Of a stretch of DNA of 64,000 nt, positions 27,731-36,907 are shown piece after piece. Under the pieces are notes generated by a model, which saw only the letters and a list, made by a program, of their open reading frames with translations, ran no database searches and was not told the origin of the DNA. The translations under genes and the position numbers were made by a program. How positions within the stretch are numbered: position 1 is the stretch's first letter; the number at the start of each line of letters is the position of its first letter. This DNA is from Shewanella putrefaciens (GTDB lineage: Bacteria; Pseudomonadota; Gammaproteobacteria; Enterobacterales; Shewanellaceae): the NCBI RefSeq assembly GCF_016406305.1, contig NZ_CP066369.1, positions 3,180,501 through 3,244,500 of the forward strand, in the 5' to 3' direction.

Positions 27731-29422
27731 ATGAAAGAGACATTTTTTAGAACCTTATCTTGGCTACATACCTGGGCAGGCTTGCTCGTATGTTGGGTAC
27801 TACTGCTCATTTTCTTTGCGGGCAGTTTGAGCTATTTTCGCCATGAGATCAGCCTTTGGAATGAACCTGAGTTACATAAAGGGGTGTATCAAGACTATCG
27901 AGCCGAGACACTCGAGGAGCAATTAGACAGCGGCCAGCGCTACCTAGAAACCCATTCGCCCGAAACGGCGCAGCGCTGGATGATCAACTTCCCATCCGAG
28001 CGTAAACCCTTTTTAAGTTTTAGCTGGCAACTGCCGCCGGAAAAAGGTCAGCGCCGCGGCAAGGTAGAAGAAGATGTCGCCCTCGCCGAGGGTAGCGGCA
28101 TGATCTCAGAAGTTCGCAGCAGTCGCGGTGGCGATTTTTTCTATCGGCTGCACTTTGACTTACATTATATGTCCGCAATAACCGCCCGCTATATCGTCGG
28201 CATTTGCACTATGTTTATGCTAATCGCCCTTATCAGCGGCATAGTGATCCACAAACGGATCTTCAAAGATTTATTCAGTTTTAGACGGGATAAAGGCGCC
28301 CGCTCTTGGTTAGATGCACACAATGTGAGCTCGGTTATCGCCCTGCCCTATCATCTGATGATCACTTATACGGGGCTTATTACCCTGATGCTGATCTATA
28401 TCCCATGGACTGTGGATACCGCCTATTCGGGCGATAACCAAGCGTTTTTAAAGGAACTTAACCCCGCCAGACAAACCGAGAAAGCCGCAGGCATTAGCGC
28501 ACCACAGGTGCAATTGAGTCAATTACTACCTCAAGTGAAAGCCGCCTGGGGTGATGCGCCAATTAAGCAAGTGATAGTGTCATACCCTAAAGATCAAAAT
28601 AGCCAAGTAACCTTCTATCAAAACACAGGTAAAACTGTGACCGATGAAGCTAACATTATGATATTTAACGGTGTAAATGGTGAACTTAAATATGCCAGCC
28701 CGCACCAAACCTCGGGGGCTTTGGCAACCTACGACACTATGATGTCGCTGCACACGGCGCGTTTTGCCGCCCCATTATTACGTATATTGTTCTTTTTCTG
28801 CGGTTTATTAGGTTGCGCTATGGTCGCCACAGGCACTTTGATGTGGGCCATTCGTCTACGTCAAAAACAACAGAAAGCCATAGATAAAGGCGAGAAACCA
28901 AGCTTTGGATTGCGCTTGGTTGAAGGGTTGAACTTTATGTTTATCTTAGGATTACCCTTAGGCGCTGTGAGCTTCTTTTACGCAAACCGTCTGCTACCGA
29001 CAAGCTTTGCGGGCCGCGCTGAATGGGAAGTTCACAGCTTCTTTATCGCGTTAGTGGCAATGGGAGTCTGGGCTTGTTTTGGCCGTTCACGTCGTCAGTG
29101 GCAAACGGCATTACGACTCACAGGGACCTTGTGCTGTGCGCTGCCCGTGCTCAATGCCTTCACATCGCCAAGCAATCTCATCGATAATATCCAATCCCAA
29201 CAATGGGCTTTAGTCGGGTTTGATCTGCTCGCCATCCTGCTCGGCGGCGCTATGCTATTTGCCAGTCAAAAATTAACTCTGATTGCAAAGGCCGCCCCCG
29301 CGAAACGCCAGGCAAGAAAACCCTCAACGAATACCAAGACCGATAAGGCGCGCCGCGGCGAGCCAAAAACATCCCTCGCCAACGAACTCACCTCGCCTTC
29401 AATGGAGGAAGCTAAACCATGA
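27731..29422 (+). CDS. PepSY-associated TM protein (PiuB-like)
   Basis: A 563-residue inner-membrane protein of the PepSY_TM family, members of which are linked to siderophore or ferric-iron reduction and uptake. The N-terminal TM block WLHTWAGLLVCWVLLLIFFAGSLSYFRHEI is diagnostic; His residues in this and the following helices (DLHYM, LPYHLMITYTGL, MSLHTARF) could carry heme or metal. Several further helices occupy the C-terminal half, with a basic, Ala/Lys-rich tail. The ATG is one base after the previous stop; an in-frame GTG 12 bases earlier is less typical. It overlaps the next gene by ATGA. Fur control is expected. Confidence 0.88.
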   Translation: MKETFFRTLSWLHTWAGLLVCWVLLLIFFAGSLSYFRHEISLWNEPELHKGVYQDYRAETLEEQLDSGQRYLETHSPETAQRWMINFPSERKPFLSFSWQLPPEKGQRRGKVEEDVALAEGSGMISEVRSSRGGDFFYRLHFDLHYMSAITARYIVGICTMFMLIALISGIVIHKRIFKDLFSFRRDKGARSWLDAHNVSSVIALPYHLMITYTGLITLMLIYIPWTVDTAYSGDNQAFLKELNPARQTEKAAGISAPQVQLSQLLPQVKAAWGDAPIKQVIVSYPKDQNSQVTFYQNTGKTVTDEANIMIFNGVNGELKYASPHQTSGALATYDTMMSLHTARFAAPLLRILFFFCGLLGCAMVATGTLMWAIRLRQKQQKAIDKGEKPSFGLRLVEGLNFMFILGLPLGAVSFFYANRLLPTSFAGRAEWEVHSFFIALVAMGVWACFGRSRRQWQTALRLTGTLCCALPVLNAFTSPSNLIDNIQSQQWALVGFDLLAILLGGAMLFASQKLTLIAKAAPAKRQARKPSTNTKTDKARRGEPKTSLANELTSPSMEEAKP

Positions 29423-29769
29423 TGCCCGCATTTATTCCCGTACTTGGGATTTTAGGCTTGAGCTATCTCTCCCTCGCCCTATTTGCCTTAGCCAAATTTG
29501 GCCATTTTAAGGATGTCTTTAATCGTCCCCCGGCTCAGTGGCAGAGCCGTCTATTAAGCTTATTTGCATGGTTATTGCTGATGTTCAGCTTAAGCGCCTG
29601 CGTGCGGGATCAAGGTTGGGCGTACGGGAGTATCTTGTTTATGGGGATTATTTCCCTGGCGGCAATGCTGGTCATTCTCACCCTAAGCTACAGCCCTCGA
29701 CATTTACCTATTGGCATAGTCACAGGCAGTGTACTCACTGGCAGCCTATTACTGGGCGCGGGATTATAA
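29419..29769 (+). CDS. DUF3325 membrane protein
   Basis: A 116-residue protein with about three hydrophobic helices (IPVLGILGLSYLSLALFALAKFGHF, LLSLFAWLLLMFSLSACV, ILFMGIISLAAMLVILTLSY). It fits DUF3325, which usually follows PepSY-TM and DUF3649 genes. The start overlaps the preceding stop by 4 bases (ATGA), giving translational coupling. It is the last gene of the three-gene Fur-box operon. Its function is unknown beyond the iron context. Confidence 0.82.
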   Translation: MMPAFIPVLGILGLSYLSLALFALAKFGHFKDVFNRPPAQWQSRLLSLFAWLLLMFSLSACVRDQGWAYGSILFMGIISLAAMLVILTLSYSPRHLPIGIVTGSVLTGSLLLGAGL

Positions 29770-29876
29770 CTTCTGCCGCTCTAAACTATAACTTCTGCCA
29801 CGCTGAGCCGCTGGTCATGGCTAAGTAAGCACAGCTAGGCTATAGTGCCCTGATGTCCTTCAGATAGGAGAAAATA

Positions 29877-30314
29877 ATGGGCTTTAACTTAACGGTTAAC
29901 TGGCAAACCTCCCCCGCCGAAGAGGGCGAATTTTGCCGAGATCACAGCATTACCTTTGGTAGCGGCCAAACGATTCAGGCATCATCCGCACCCGAATACA
30001 AAGGCAATAAACATAATGTCAATCCAGAGGAAAGCCTGCTGGCGGCATTATCCTCATGCCATATGTTGACCTTCCTCGCGATTGCGCATCTTAAGCGCTT
30101 ACCCGTTGTATCCTACGTAGATGAAGCCACGGCTGAACTTGGAAAAAATGATGCAGGCAAGTTAGCCGTCACCAAAATGGTGCTCAATCCTAAAGTGATA
30201 TTTGCCGACGGTGTCGAGGTTAGCCGAGATACGATCGAAAAGATCCACGAGAAAGCACACGCTAACTGCTTTATTGCCAATAGTTTAGCAACGGATATCC
30301 ACATCAAGTTTTAA
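29877..30314 (+). CDS. OsmC family peroxiredoxin-like protein
   Basis: A 145-residue OsmC/Ohr-superfamily protein, thiol peroxidases that reduce organic hydroperoxides. The two catalytic cysteines are present: Cys61 in LSSCHMLTFL and Cys131 in HANCFIANS. The segment NPEESLLAALSSCHM is highly typical. The ribosome-binding site GGAG sits 7 bases before the ATG. It lies 107 bases after the iron operon and is probably transcribed separately. Confidence 0.92.
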   Translation: MGFNLTVNWQTSPAEEGEFCRDHSITFGSGQTIQASSAPEYKGNKHNVNPEESLLAALSSCHMLTFLAIAHLKRLPVVSYVDEATAELGKNDAGKLAVTKMVLNPKVIFADGVEVSRDTIEKIHEKAHANCFIANSLATDIHIKF

Positions 30315-30469
30315 GCTATTAGGGCAAGTTTGCGCTTAAGCTTGCTTGCCCAACATCTTTTGCGCTGTTTAAATTACACTCTATTCAGCTTAGGTCCAGC
30401 TTTTTTACCGTACGATACCTCCCACTTGAATGACTCGATTTATCAGTCTTGATTTGAAAGAGGTAAGCC

Positions 30470-30937
30470 ATGCATATCCAATCTAACGCTTATGTCGCAA
30501 GCGTAAATGCAAGCAAATACATCAATACCAACAATTCTGCACCTTGGCTGAATTCGACCCAAACGAACTTGCCGCCCGCGTCCTCGGAAACAGTGACCAT
30601 CTCCAGTGAAGCAAGACAGCTTGCGCAAATAGAGGCTCAAGGCGAAGATAAGACAGAGTCAACTCCGCTACCCAGCGTGCCGGATATGCCACAGATTGAG
30701 GACAACATCGAAAAATATGTTGCCTTTCAAGAAACCAGAATGAAATACCAGGTCGTATCCGATATGACAAACATTGCAATGGGGAATAGCGAAGGGATTT
30801 CAGCCCCGACGGCCTATTATCTAAGCAATAACGAAGAAGCTAGGGCAGCGAGTGTCAATCACCTCGCATATCAACAACAAATAAACACTATGCAAACCTA
30901 TGTAGAAGCGAGTAACGATGTTGATGAATGGGCATAA
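30470..30937 (+). CDS. Hypothetical protein, Ser/Thr/Asn-rich
   Basis: I do not recognise this 155-residue protein. It has no signal peptide or membrane helix. The N-terminal third is polar and rich in Asn, Ser and Ala; a short helix-like motif VTISSEARQLAQIEAQ follows, then an acidic linker with prolines and a helical C-terminal part (EKYVAFQETRMKYQVVSDMTNIAM, HLAYQQQINTMQTYVEASNDVDEWA). The VTISSEARxLA motif recurs in other short gammaproteobacterial proteins, some surface- or flagellum-related, but I cannot assign a function. AGAGG lies 7 bases before the ATG and a strong hairpin follows the stop, both supporting a real gene. Confidence 0.7.
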   Translation: MHIQSNAYVASVNASKYINTNNSAPWLNSTQTNLPPASSETVTISSEARQLAQIEAQGEDKTESTPLPSVPDMPQIEDNIEKYVAFQETRMKYQVVSDMTNIAMGNSEGISAPTAYYLSNNEEARAASVNHLAYQQQINTMQTYVEASNDVDEWA

Positions 30938-30941
30938 AAAT

Positions 30942-30974
30942 GGGTGTTGTCTCGGGAACTACAAGACAACACCC
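30942..30974. terminator. Hairpin between convergent genes
   Basis: GGGTGTTGTCT (30942-30952) pairs with AGACAACACCC (30964-30974), an 11-bp stem with an 11-base loop, 4 bases after the hypothetical gene's stop. The following T content is weak, so efficiency is uncertain. Confidence 0.65.
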
Positions 30975-31043
30975 TAACTTTGTACCTAAGCATCTTAACC
31001 TAGATAGCTTAAATTTCAGTTAAATACTGAACTTAAACATCAA

Positions 31044-34000
31044 CTACTTAGCTTTAATATCCTGGGCCATACCTTTTGCAGGCATAGGCTGCGCCTTTAA
31101 GGCCGGAATAGGTTGTTTCACTAGCTCATCTTTTAGGTAGCTTATCGCCGCCTCGAGCTGCGCATCTTTGCCATTAAAGGTAGCAAAAGGTAAGTTATCG
31201 ACTTCGATATCCGGCGTTACGCCATGGCCTTCCAGCACCCAGCGGCCATCCATTGCATACTGTGGATACTCCGCCACCCGCGCCATTCCTTTATCGGTCA
31301 ACGCATTTCGCCCAGATAACCACACGCCCGCTCCTGCCGTTTGTTTACCAATTAAGGGGGCAATACCCAGCGCTTTAATCCCTGCGGAGAAGGTTTCGCC
31401 GTCGGAATAGGTCAGTTCATCGGTTAATACTACTAAATGACCGCGGAAGGTTTGCTGCATATTGGTGTTTGGCGTGCCGTGGGTCGGTTGCCAAAACGCC
31501 CAAGCGCGGCGCAGTAACTTCTCGATAATCCAACTGTCAATATTGCCACCGCGGTTACGGCGAACGTCGATAATCAAACCCTCTTTATCGTAATTGGTAT
31601 AAAACTCACGGGCGAAACTTTCAATATCCCCGCCGCCCATGGCATATAAGTGCAAATAACCCATCTTGCCCTGACTTGCATCCTCGACCACAGTTGCGTT
31701 ATGGCTCACCCAATCCAAGTAACGTAATTGACTGTCCACCACAGAACTAACGGGCATGACGATGGTTTTATGGGTTTGGCTGCCACGCTTAAGCTGTAGT
31801 AATACTTGCTTATCCTGTTGATTGCGTAAAAGACGCGTGACATCGGCCACATTCGCCACTGGCGTGCCATTGATAGCCAGCAGCATATCACCTGCTTTAG
31901 CATCGACTTCGATACGATTTAACGGTGAAGCATTAGCCGGTAACTCAGGATCGTTACTGTAAATGTGCGCGATTTTAACGCCATCCGCAGTTTGTTGTAG
32001 GCGCGCACCAAGACTTGCCGCTTTAGCCGCATCGGGATCTTGAGGTATGTCACCACCGCGCACCTGTGAGTGTAAAGAATCTAACTCGCCCATCATTTGC
32101 ATGAAGATGTCATTCAGTTCGTTACGATCGGTCAGGCGGTCGAGCAAAGGCTGATACTTAGCCTTAGTGGCCTGCCAATCGAGGCCGCGCATCTTCTTGT
32201 CGAAGAAAGATTCTCGGTGCATCAACCACGCATCTTCAAACATTTGCTGCCATTCAAGCTGCGGAGAAATCGCTAACTGCCATTGTTCCGTTTGCACTTT
32301 GGCATTATCCGTATCGCCTAATTTATCGCCGCCATCAACAATCAGGAGTGATTTCTCATTACTGTGCTTACGTAGCATCAGCTTTTTACCATCGGCAGAA
32401 ACCTCATATTGGCCAATGTCCTCGGCAAAAACCTCGGCTTTGGGGCTTAATCGGTCAAATTTGATGGTCATTAAATTAGGTGCAACATCGTCGCCAATCG
32501 CTTGATCTAACAGATAAAGTCTATCATCGACGACGCGCAGCTTACTGTAATTGCCTGAATCGACAGGCACTTGCCATAAACGCTGGGAGATCCCCACCCA
32601 ATCGATTTTCACTGGACTCGGTTTATCCTTAGCATCGGTTTTTTCAACTTGATTAGATTCGAGTTCATTGGGTTTACTAAAGGGGAATTTGGCATTTTTG
32701 ACCAGTGCGATGGCAAAAATTTGGCTGCGTTTATCAAACACTGGCCCCATATTTCTATCGCCCCAGGGTGAACTTGGCGTAGCGCTGAATTGGCGGTTTG
32801 ATAGGAAATATAGCCACTGGCCGTCACGGCTAAAGGTTGGTGAATAGGACTCGTATTTGTCGCTGGTGAGTGTCTCTGCCTTATTTTCATCCACAGAGTA
32901 AAGGACGATTTGCGGTCTTTGTTTACCGATTTCCGACTTAGTTAAGGCAATAAAACGGCTATCTCCGGACCAGCGGATATCGGCGTAAGGCCCAAGTCCC
33001 TCGCCGTTAGTGATGATTTTTTGATTGGTATTTTTCTTTAAGTCGAGCAGCCACACGTTGCCATCGTTATCATCATGGGCGATAAATCGACCGTCACTGG
33101 ACAAATTAAGACTCATTCTTAAAGTATGACCATCTTTGGTTAACTGTTTAACGCCACTGCTGCCATCGGCGGGGAATTGCCAAATTTCCTGTTGGCCCGT
33201 CATATCGCTAATCGCATAAACCGACTTGCCATCTTGGCTCAACACCGCTTCCCTAACGCGATAAGTCCCCGGCAGTGCCACTTGCACTAAACGCGAGCCA
33301 TCAATACCCGCGATCGCCACGTGGCTGCGGGCGGTGATCACCACTTTATCGCCAGCGGGGGCCAAATTAGTCGAAGAAGCGTAATCCATAGGATCTTTTA
33401 CCCAATGCTCACGGCGCTCGGCAAAATCGGAAATGAGTTCAATATTGAGTAACGAGTCTTTAGCGGCCGCAATATCAAACACATGGATATCCGCACCTAA
33501 CTGGAATACCACTTTGCCTTGATCCATACGCGCACCGCGGACTTGCCAATCTTTAAATTGGGTCAACTGTTTTGCATCTGAACCATCGAGCGCACTCGAC
33601 CAGATATTGTCGTTGCCATCGCTGTCGCTGATAAAATAGAGTCTGTCCTGCCATAGCATAGGTTGGCGCACTGAGCCGTCGTGTTGGCCGCTGAGTAACT
33701 GTGCTTCGGTTTTGCTGCCGAGTTTAAAGCGCCATAATTCGCCCTTTGCACCGCCACGGTATACTTTGGCGTTATCGCCAGTCACCTGCAGACCAAAGCG
33801 GGTGAAGTACACATATTCGTTGCGATCATCAATCACACCTTCGACCGCATCGGCTAAGGGTAAATCTGTGGTGGTGAGGGTTTTAGGATCGACGCTGCGC
33901 AGCATCCAATTATTAGCAGGGCCAAAGCCTGTGTCGGTGGAATATAAAATCTCACCTTTGGCAGTCCAGCCCTGAACCCGCACACGGCTATTTTCAAAAC

Positions 34001-34322
34001 TCACCCGTTTAGCCACACCGCCGGTAATGGGGATCACATACACTTCGCTCGCGCCTTCATAGTTGGCAACGTAAGCAACCCACTTACCGTCGGCCGAAAT
34101 AGTCGCCCCTAGCTCTTCTGCGGGTAAGCTTGTTAAGCGAGTCGCCGCTTTTTGGCCTAAGGTCTGAGTCCATAAATCCCCTTCTGCGGTAAAGACTAAG
34201 GTTTGATCCTGCAGGGCTGGCGCGCGGTAATAGCCTTGATTATTCACGGCAGCGATGGCGTGGGTCGCAGTTAAAGTGCCTAGGGCGAGCATACAGCAGG
34301 CGACGGAATGACGAAGTTTCAT
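31044..34322 (-). CDS. Tricorn-like S41 family peptidase, exported
   Basis: A 1092-residue protease of the tricorn type. A signal peptide (1-24, cleavage near HAIA-AV) is followed by beta-propeller repeats (WD/TolB-like; DGKWVAYVANYEG, SSDGRFIAHDDNDGNVWLLD, SPTFSRDGQWLYFLSNRQ), a PDZ domain at about 770-850 (GDMLLAINGTPVANVADV), and a C-terminal S41 catalytic domain with the nucleophile Ser973 in TYSDGETFSAG and the RNRGGNID block. Unlike archaeal tricorn it is probably periplasmic. It degrades peptides, exact substrates unknown. It is monocistronic; its promoter lies in the 269-base gap before the thr operon terminator. Confidence 0.9.
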   Translation of the reverse strand: MKLRHSVACCMLALGTLTATHAIAAVNNQGYYRAPALQDQTLVFTAEGDLWTQTLGQKAATRLTSLPAEELGATISADGKWVAYVANYEGASEVYVIPITGGVAKRVSFENSRVRVQGWTAKGEILYSTDTGFGPANNWMLRSVDPKTLTTTDLPLADAVEGVIDDRNEYVYFTRFGLQVTGDNAKVYRGGAKGELWRFKLGSKTEAQLLSGQHDGSVRQPMLWQDRLYFISDSDGNDNIWSSALDGSDAKQLTQFKDWQVRGARMDQGKVVFQLGADIHVFDIAAAKDSLLNIELISDFAERREHWVKDPMDYASSTNLAPAGDKVVITARSHVAIAGIDGSRLVQVALPGTYRVREAVLSQDGKSVYAISDMTGQQEIWQFPADGSSGVKQLTKDGHTLRMSLNLSSDGRFIAHDDNDGNVWLLDLKKNTNQKIITNGEGLGPYADIRWSGDSRFIALTKSEIGKQRPQIVLYSVDENKAETLTSDKYESYSPTFSRDGQWLYFLSNRQFSATPSSPWGDRNMGPVFDKRSQIFAIALVKNAKFPFSKPNELESNQVEKTDAKDKPSPVKIDWVGISQRLWQVPVDSGNYSKLRVVDDRLYLLDQAIGDDVAPNLMTIKFDRLSPKAEVFAEDIGQYEVSADGKKLMLRKHSNEKSLLIVDGGDKLGDTDNAKVQTEQWQLAISPQLEWQQMFEDAWLMHRESFFDKKMRGLDWQATKAKYQPLLDRLTDRNELNDIFMQMMGELDSLHSQVRGGDIPQDPDAAKAASLGARLQQTADGVKIAHIYSNDPELPANASPLNRIEVDAKAGDMLLAINGTPVANVADVTRLLRNQQDKQVLLQLKRGSQTHKTIVMPVSSVVDSQLRYLDWVSHNATVVEDASQGKMGYLHLYAMGGGDIESFAREFYTNYDKEGLIIDVRRNRGGNIDSWIIEKLLRRAWAFWQPTHGTPNTNMQQTFRGHLVVLTDELTYSDGETFSAGIKALGIAPLIGKQTAGAGVWLSGRNALTDKGMARVAEYPQYAMDGRWVLEGHGVTPDIEVDNLPFATFNGKDAQLEAAISYLKDELVKQPIPALKAQPMPAKGMAQDIKAK

Positions 34323-34537
34323 AAATGGCCTTTATCCTATTGTTATTGTTAGCAATGGATCCTTTGCATGGACTTTGTAATGAGCTTTTGTAATAAGCTT
34401 TTGCGCAATGTGCGTTAATCAAACCTAAGGTTTGATAATTTAGCCCATCAAGCTAGCAGAATTTGATAGAGAGTTCAGTAACTTCAAAACGAAGAAGTTT
34501 TAGCAAATGTGTCATAGCGTTACCAGCAGGCAGCGGT

Positions 34538-34559
34538 AAAAAGGGGAGCTTCGCTCCCC
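34538..34559 (-). terminator. Terminator of the thr operon
   Basis: GGGGAGC (34543-34549) and GCTCCCC (34553-34559) with a 3-base loop; on the - strand it is followed by a run of five T's. It lies 33 bases beyond the thrC stop. Confidence 0.85.
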
Positions 34560-34591
34560 CAAACTCGCAATGATGTGTACTTAGCCTAAGA

Positions 34592-35875
34592 CTAGGCGAG
34601 CAGGGTCAATAAATGTGCCTTCAATTTGGCAAAGTCTGCGGGTAACTGGGCGGATAAAATCGCCTTAGTCGCCACAGCCTCAAGCTCGGCAGGCAGTGGT
34701 AAGTTAAGCTTAAGCTCCCTATCCACTACGTCCTTAAACTTAGCGGGATGCGCCGTACCTAAGAATATGCCCACTTCATCGGGCACTAAGGTTAAAGATA
34801 AGGCCTTAGCCGCAATCGCCGCGTGGGGCTCAGACACATAACCTTGAGCATGTAACTCAGCTAATGCCTGTGAAGTTTGCTCCTCCGATAAACGAATACC
34901 CACTAAGCTACTCAGTGGCCAGCCTAATTTCTCACAAATGGCTTCCACTCGCGGCCAATTACTGGGCTCACTCACATCCATGGCATTGGACATAGTCGCT
35001 TGAGTCGGATTGGGCTGCCATTGGCCATTGTCTAAATAGCGCGGCACAGTATCGTTGGCATTGGTCGCGGCGATAAAGCGTTTAACCGGTAATCCCATGG
35101 CTTTAGCAAATAAACCTGCGGTGAGGTTGCCAAAGTTACCACTTGGCACCGAAATCACAGGATCGGCTTCATGCCGTTGTTTAGACTGGGCAACCGCTTC
35201 AAAGTAATAGCAAATTTGCGCGAGTAAGCGGCTGATGTTGATAGAGTTCGCCGAGTTTAAGCTCAAACCATCACGGACTTCTGGATCATCAAAGGCCCGC
35301 TTAACCAGATCTTGGCAGGCATCAAAGTCAGACTCGATAGCAACTGTATGAATATTTTTGCCTAAAGTCGTGAACATCTTCTCCTGCAGTTCGCTAATTT
35401 TGCCCTTAGGATAGAGCACCACCACATTGACTTTCTCAAGCCCGAAAAAGGCATCGGCAACTGCGGCGCCAGTGTCACCCGAGGTCGCCGTCAAAATGGT
35501 TAAACGTGTGTCACCGACAAAGGCATTGACGCACTGCGCCATAAAACGAGCGCCAAAATCTTTAAACGCTAGGGTTGGACCGTGGAACAATTCGAGGCAG
35601 GCACGCTGCTCATCGACGGCAACTAAAGGTAACTCGAAGTTAAAGGCACGCTCAACTAATTCATCGACCGCATCTTGGCCTAATTCAGAGGCAAGCCAGG
35701 CGCCGAGTACTTTTTTACTGCGCTCAACGAATGGCAATGCCAGCAGCGCTTCAATATCGTCTAGTACAGGTATTTGGCTGGGGAAGAACAAACCTCTGTC
35801 TTTCCCTAATCCTAGTTGTACCGCTTCCTTAAAGCTCACTTTCTGCGAAGGGTGTTTTAAATTATACAGTTCCAT
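34592..35875 (-). CDS. thrC: Threonine synthase
   Basis: ThrC converts O-phosphohomoserine to threonine using pyridoxal phosphate, the last step of the pathway. The 427-residue length is normal. The PLP lysine is Lys105 in LAFKDFGARF, preceded by FHGPT; TATSGDTGAAVADAF, the PLP-phosphate loop VPSGNFGNLTAGL and the GTAHPAKF block near the end are typical. It is the last gene of thrABC, 69 bases after thrB, with a terminator following. Confidence 0.97.
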   Translation of the reverse strand: MELYNLKHPSQKVSFKEAVQLGLGKDRGLFFPSQIPVLDDIEALLALPFVERSKKVLGAWLASELGQDAVDELVERAFNFELPLVAVDEQRACLELFHGPTLAFKDFGARFMAQCVNAFVGDTRLTILTATSGDTGAAVADAFFGLEKVNVVVLYPKGKISELQEKMFTTLGKNIHTVAIESDFDACQDLVKRAFDDPEVRDGLSLNSANSINISRLLAQICYYFEAVAQSKQRHEADPVISVPSGNFGNLTAGLFAKAMGLPVKRFIAATNANDTVPRYLDNGQWQPNPTQATMSNAMDVSEPSNWPRVEAICEKLGWPLSSLVGIRLSEEQTSQALAELHAQGYVSEPHAAIAAKALSLTLVPDEVGIFLGTAHPAKFKDVVDRELKLNLPLPAELEAVATKAILSAQLPADFAKLKAHLLTLLA

Positions 35876-35944
35876 GCTTACTCAACCTTTTGATGCTAAA
35901 GCTTAAATGCGAATTTTTGTTGCTAGTCTTAGCTAAATTGACGA

Positions 35945-36907
35945 TTAATCGACTCTACGCGTGCCCTGCTCATCGAGGCGACACACGTGGGCAAAACCAC
36001 CCGCCTCGGTGAGATAATGCTGCTCTAACCAAGTTTTAGCGATATTTGCCGTGGCTAAATCATCTGTAATCGAAAACAGCGTTGGGCCGCTGCCGGAAAT
36101 CCCCGTAGTCAACATGCCTAAATCGGCTAACGCGGCTCTGGCCTTGTCGTAACCCGGGATCGCGGCGGCGCGGTAAGGCTCGGCTAACACATCCTTTAAT
36201 ACGCTGATCGCAAGCTTGGCATTCTGCTGGTAAGACGCATGTACAAAGGCACTTAAATAGCGACCAAAATCGATAGTGACACTTTTATCATATTGATCAG
36301 GCATGAGTTTACGCATCATTGCCGTTGAGAGTGAAATCCCGGGATAGGCCACAACCCAATACCATTCTTTAAAACTCGGTATCGCTTCGCAAACTGTGCC
36401 CGACACATTGAGCATCAATTGCATGCCGCCCAAGTAACAAGGCGCAACGTTGTCATAGTGCACACTGCCGCTGATCTTACCTTCAAACTCGCCCATCAGT
36501 TCAAGCAGTGCTTGCTCGCTATAGGGTCTGTCAAAATGTTCATTCAAGGCATATAACGCCGCCACGACCGAGCTTGCACTCGATCCTAACCCGCTGCCAA
36601 CGGGCAGGTTCTTTTCCAGTGTCAGTGCCACGCCTTCATCTACTTTACCCAACTCGGTTAAGAACTCCTTACTCAGGGCAGCTAAAAAGAACTCGGCACA
36701 TTGGTACACAATATTATCTTTTGGATTATCAGGCAGTTTATGGGCCCAAATGCCAGTTTGTGTCAGGCTCACACCCGACTCTGCCGCGGCGATTGTCACT
36801 CTATCGCCCAGTAAACTGCCATCAATCGGCGCCAATGCTGCACCGAGTAAATCAAAACCGACTCCCACGTTACCCATAGAGGCTGGAGCGTAAACAGTCA
36901 AACTCAT
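35945..36907 (-). CDS. thrB: Homoserine kinase
   Basis: A 320-residue GHMP-family kinase that phosphorylates homoserine. The ATP-binding motif [16 protein letters not shown] lies at 101-116, the N-terminal [21 protein letters not shown] block and the C-terminal [12 protein letters not shown] motif are complete. Its start overlaps the thrA stop by 4 bases (ATGA), so the two are translationally coupled. It is the middle gene of the threonine operon. Confidence 0.97.
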   Translation of the reverse strand: MSLTVYAPASMGNVGVGFDLLGAALAPIDGSLLGDRVTIAAAESGVSLTQTGIWAHKLPDNPKDNIVYQCAEFFLAALSKEFLTELGKVDEGVALTLEKNLPVGSGLGSSASSVVAALYALNEHFDRPYSEQALLELMGEFEGKISGSVHYDNVAPCYLGGMQLMLNVSGTVCEAIPSFKEWYWVVAYPGISLSTAMMRKLMPDQYDKSVTIDFGRYLSAFVHASYQQNAKLAISVLKDVLAEPYRAAAIPGYDKARAALADLGMLTTGISGSGPTLFSITDDLATANIAKTWLEQHYLTEAGGFAHVCRLDEQGTRRVD

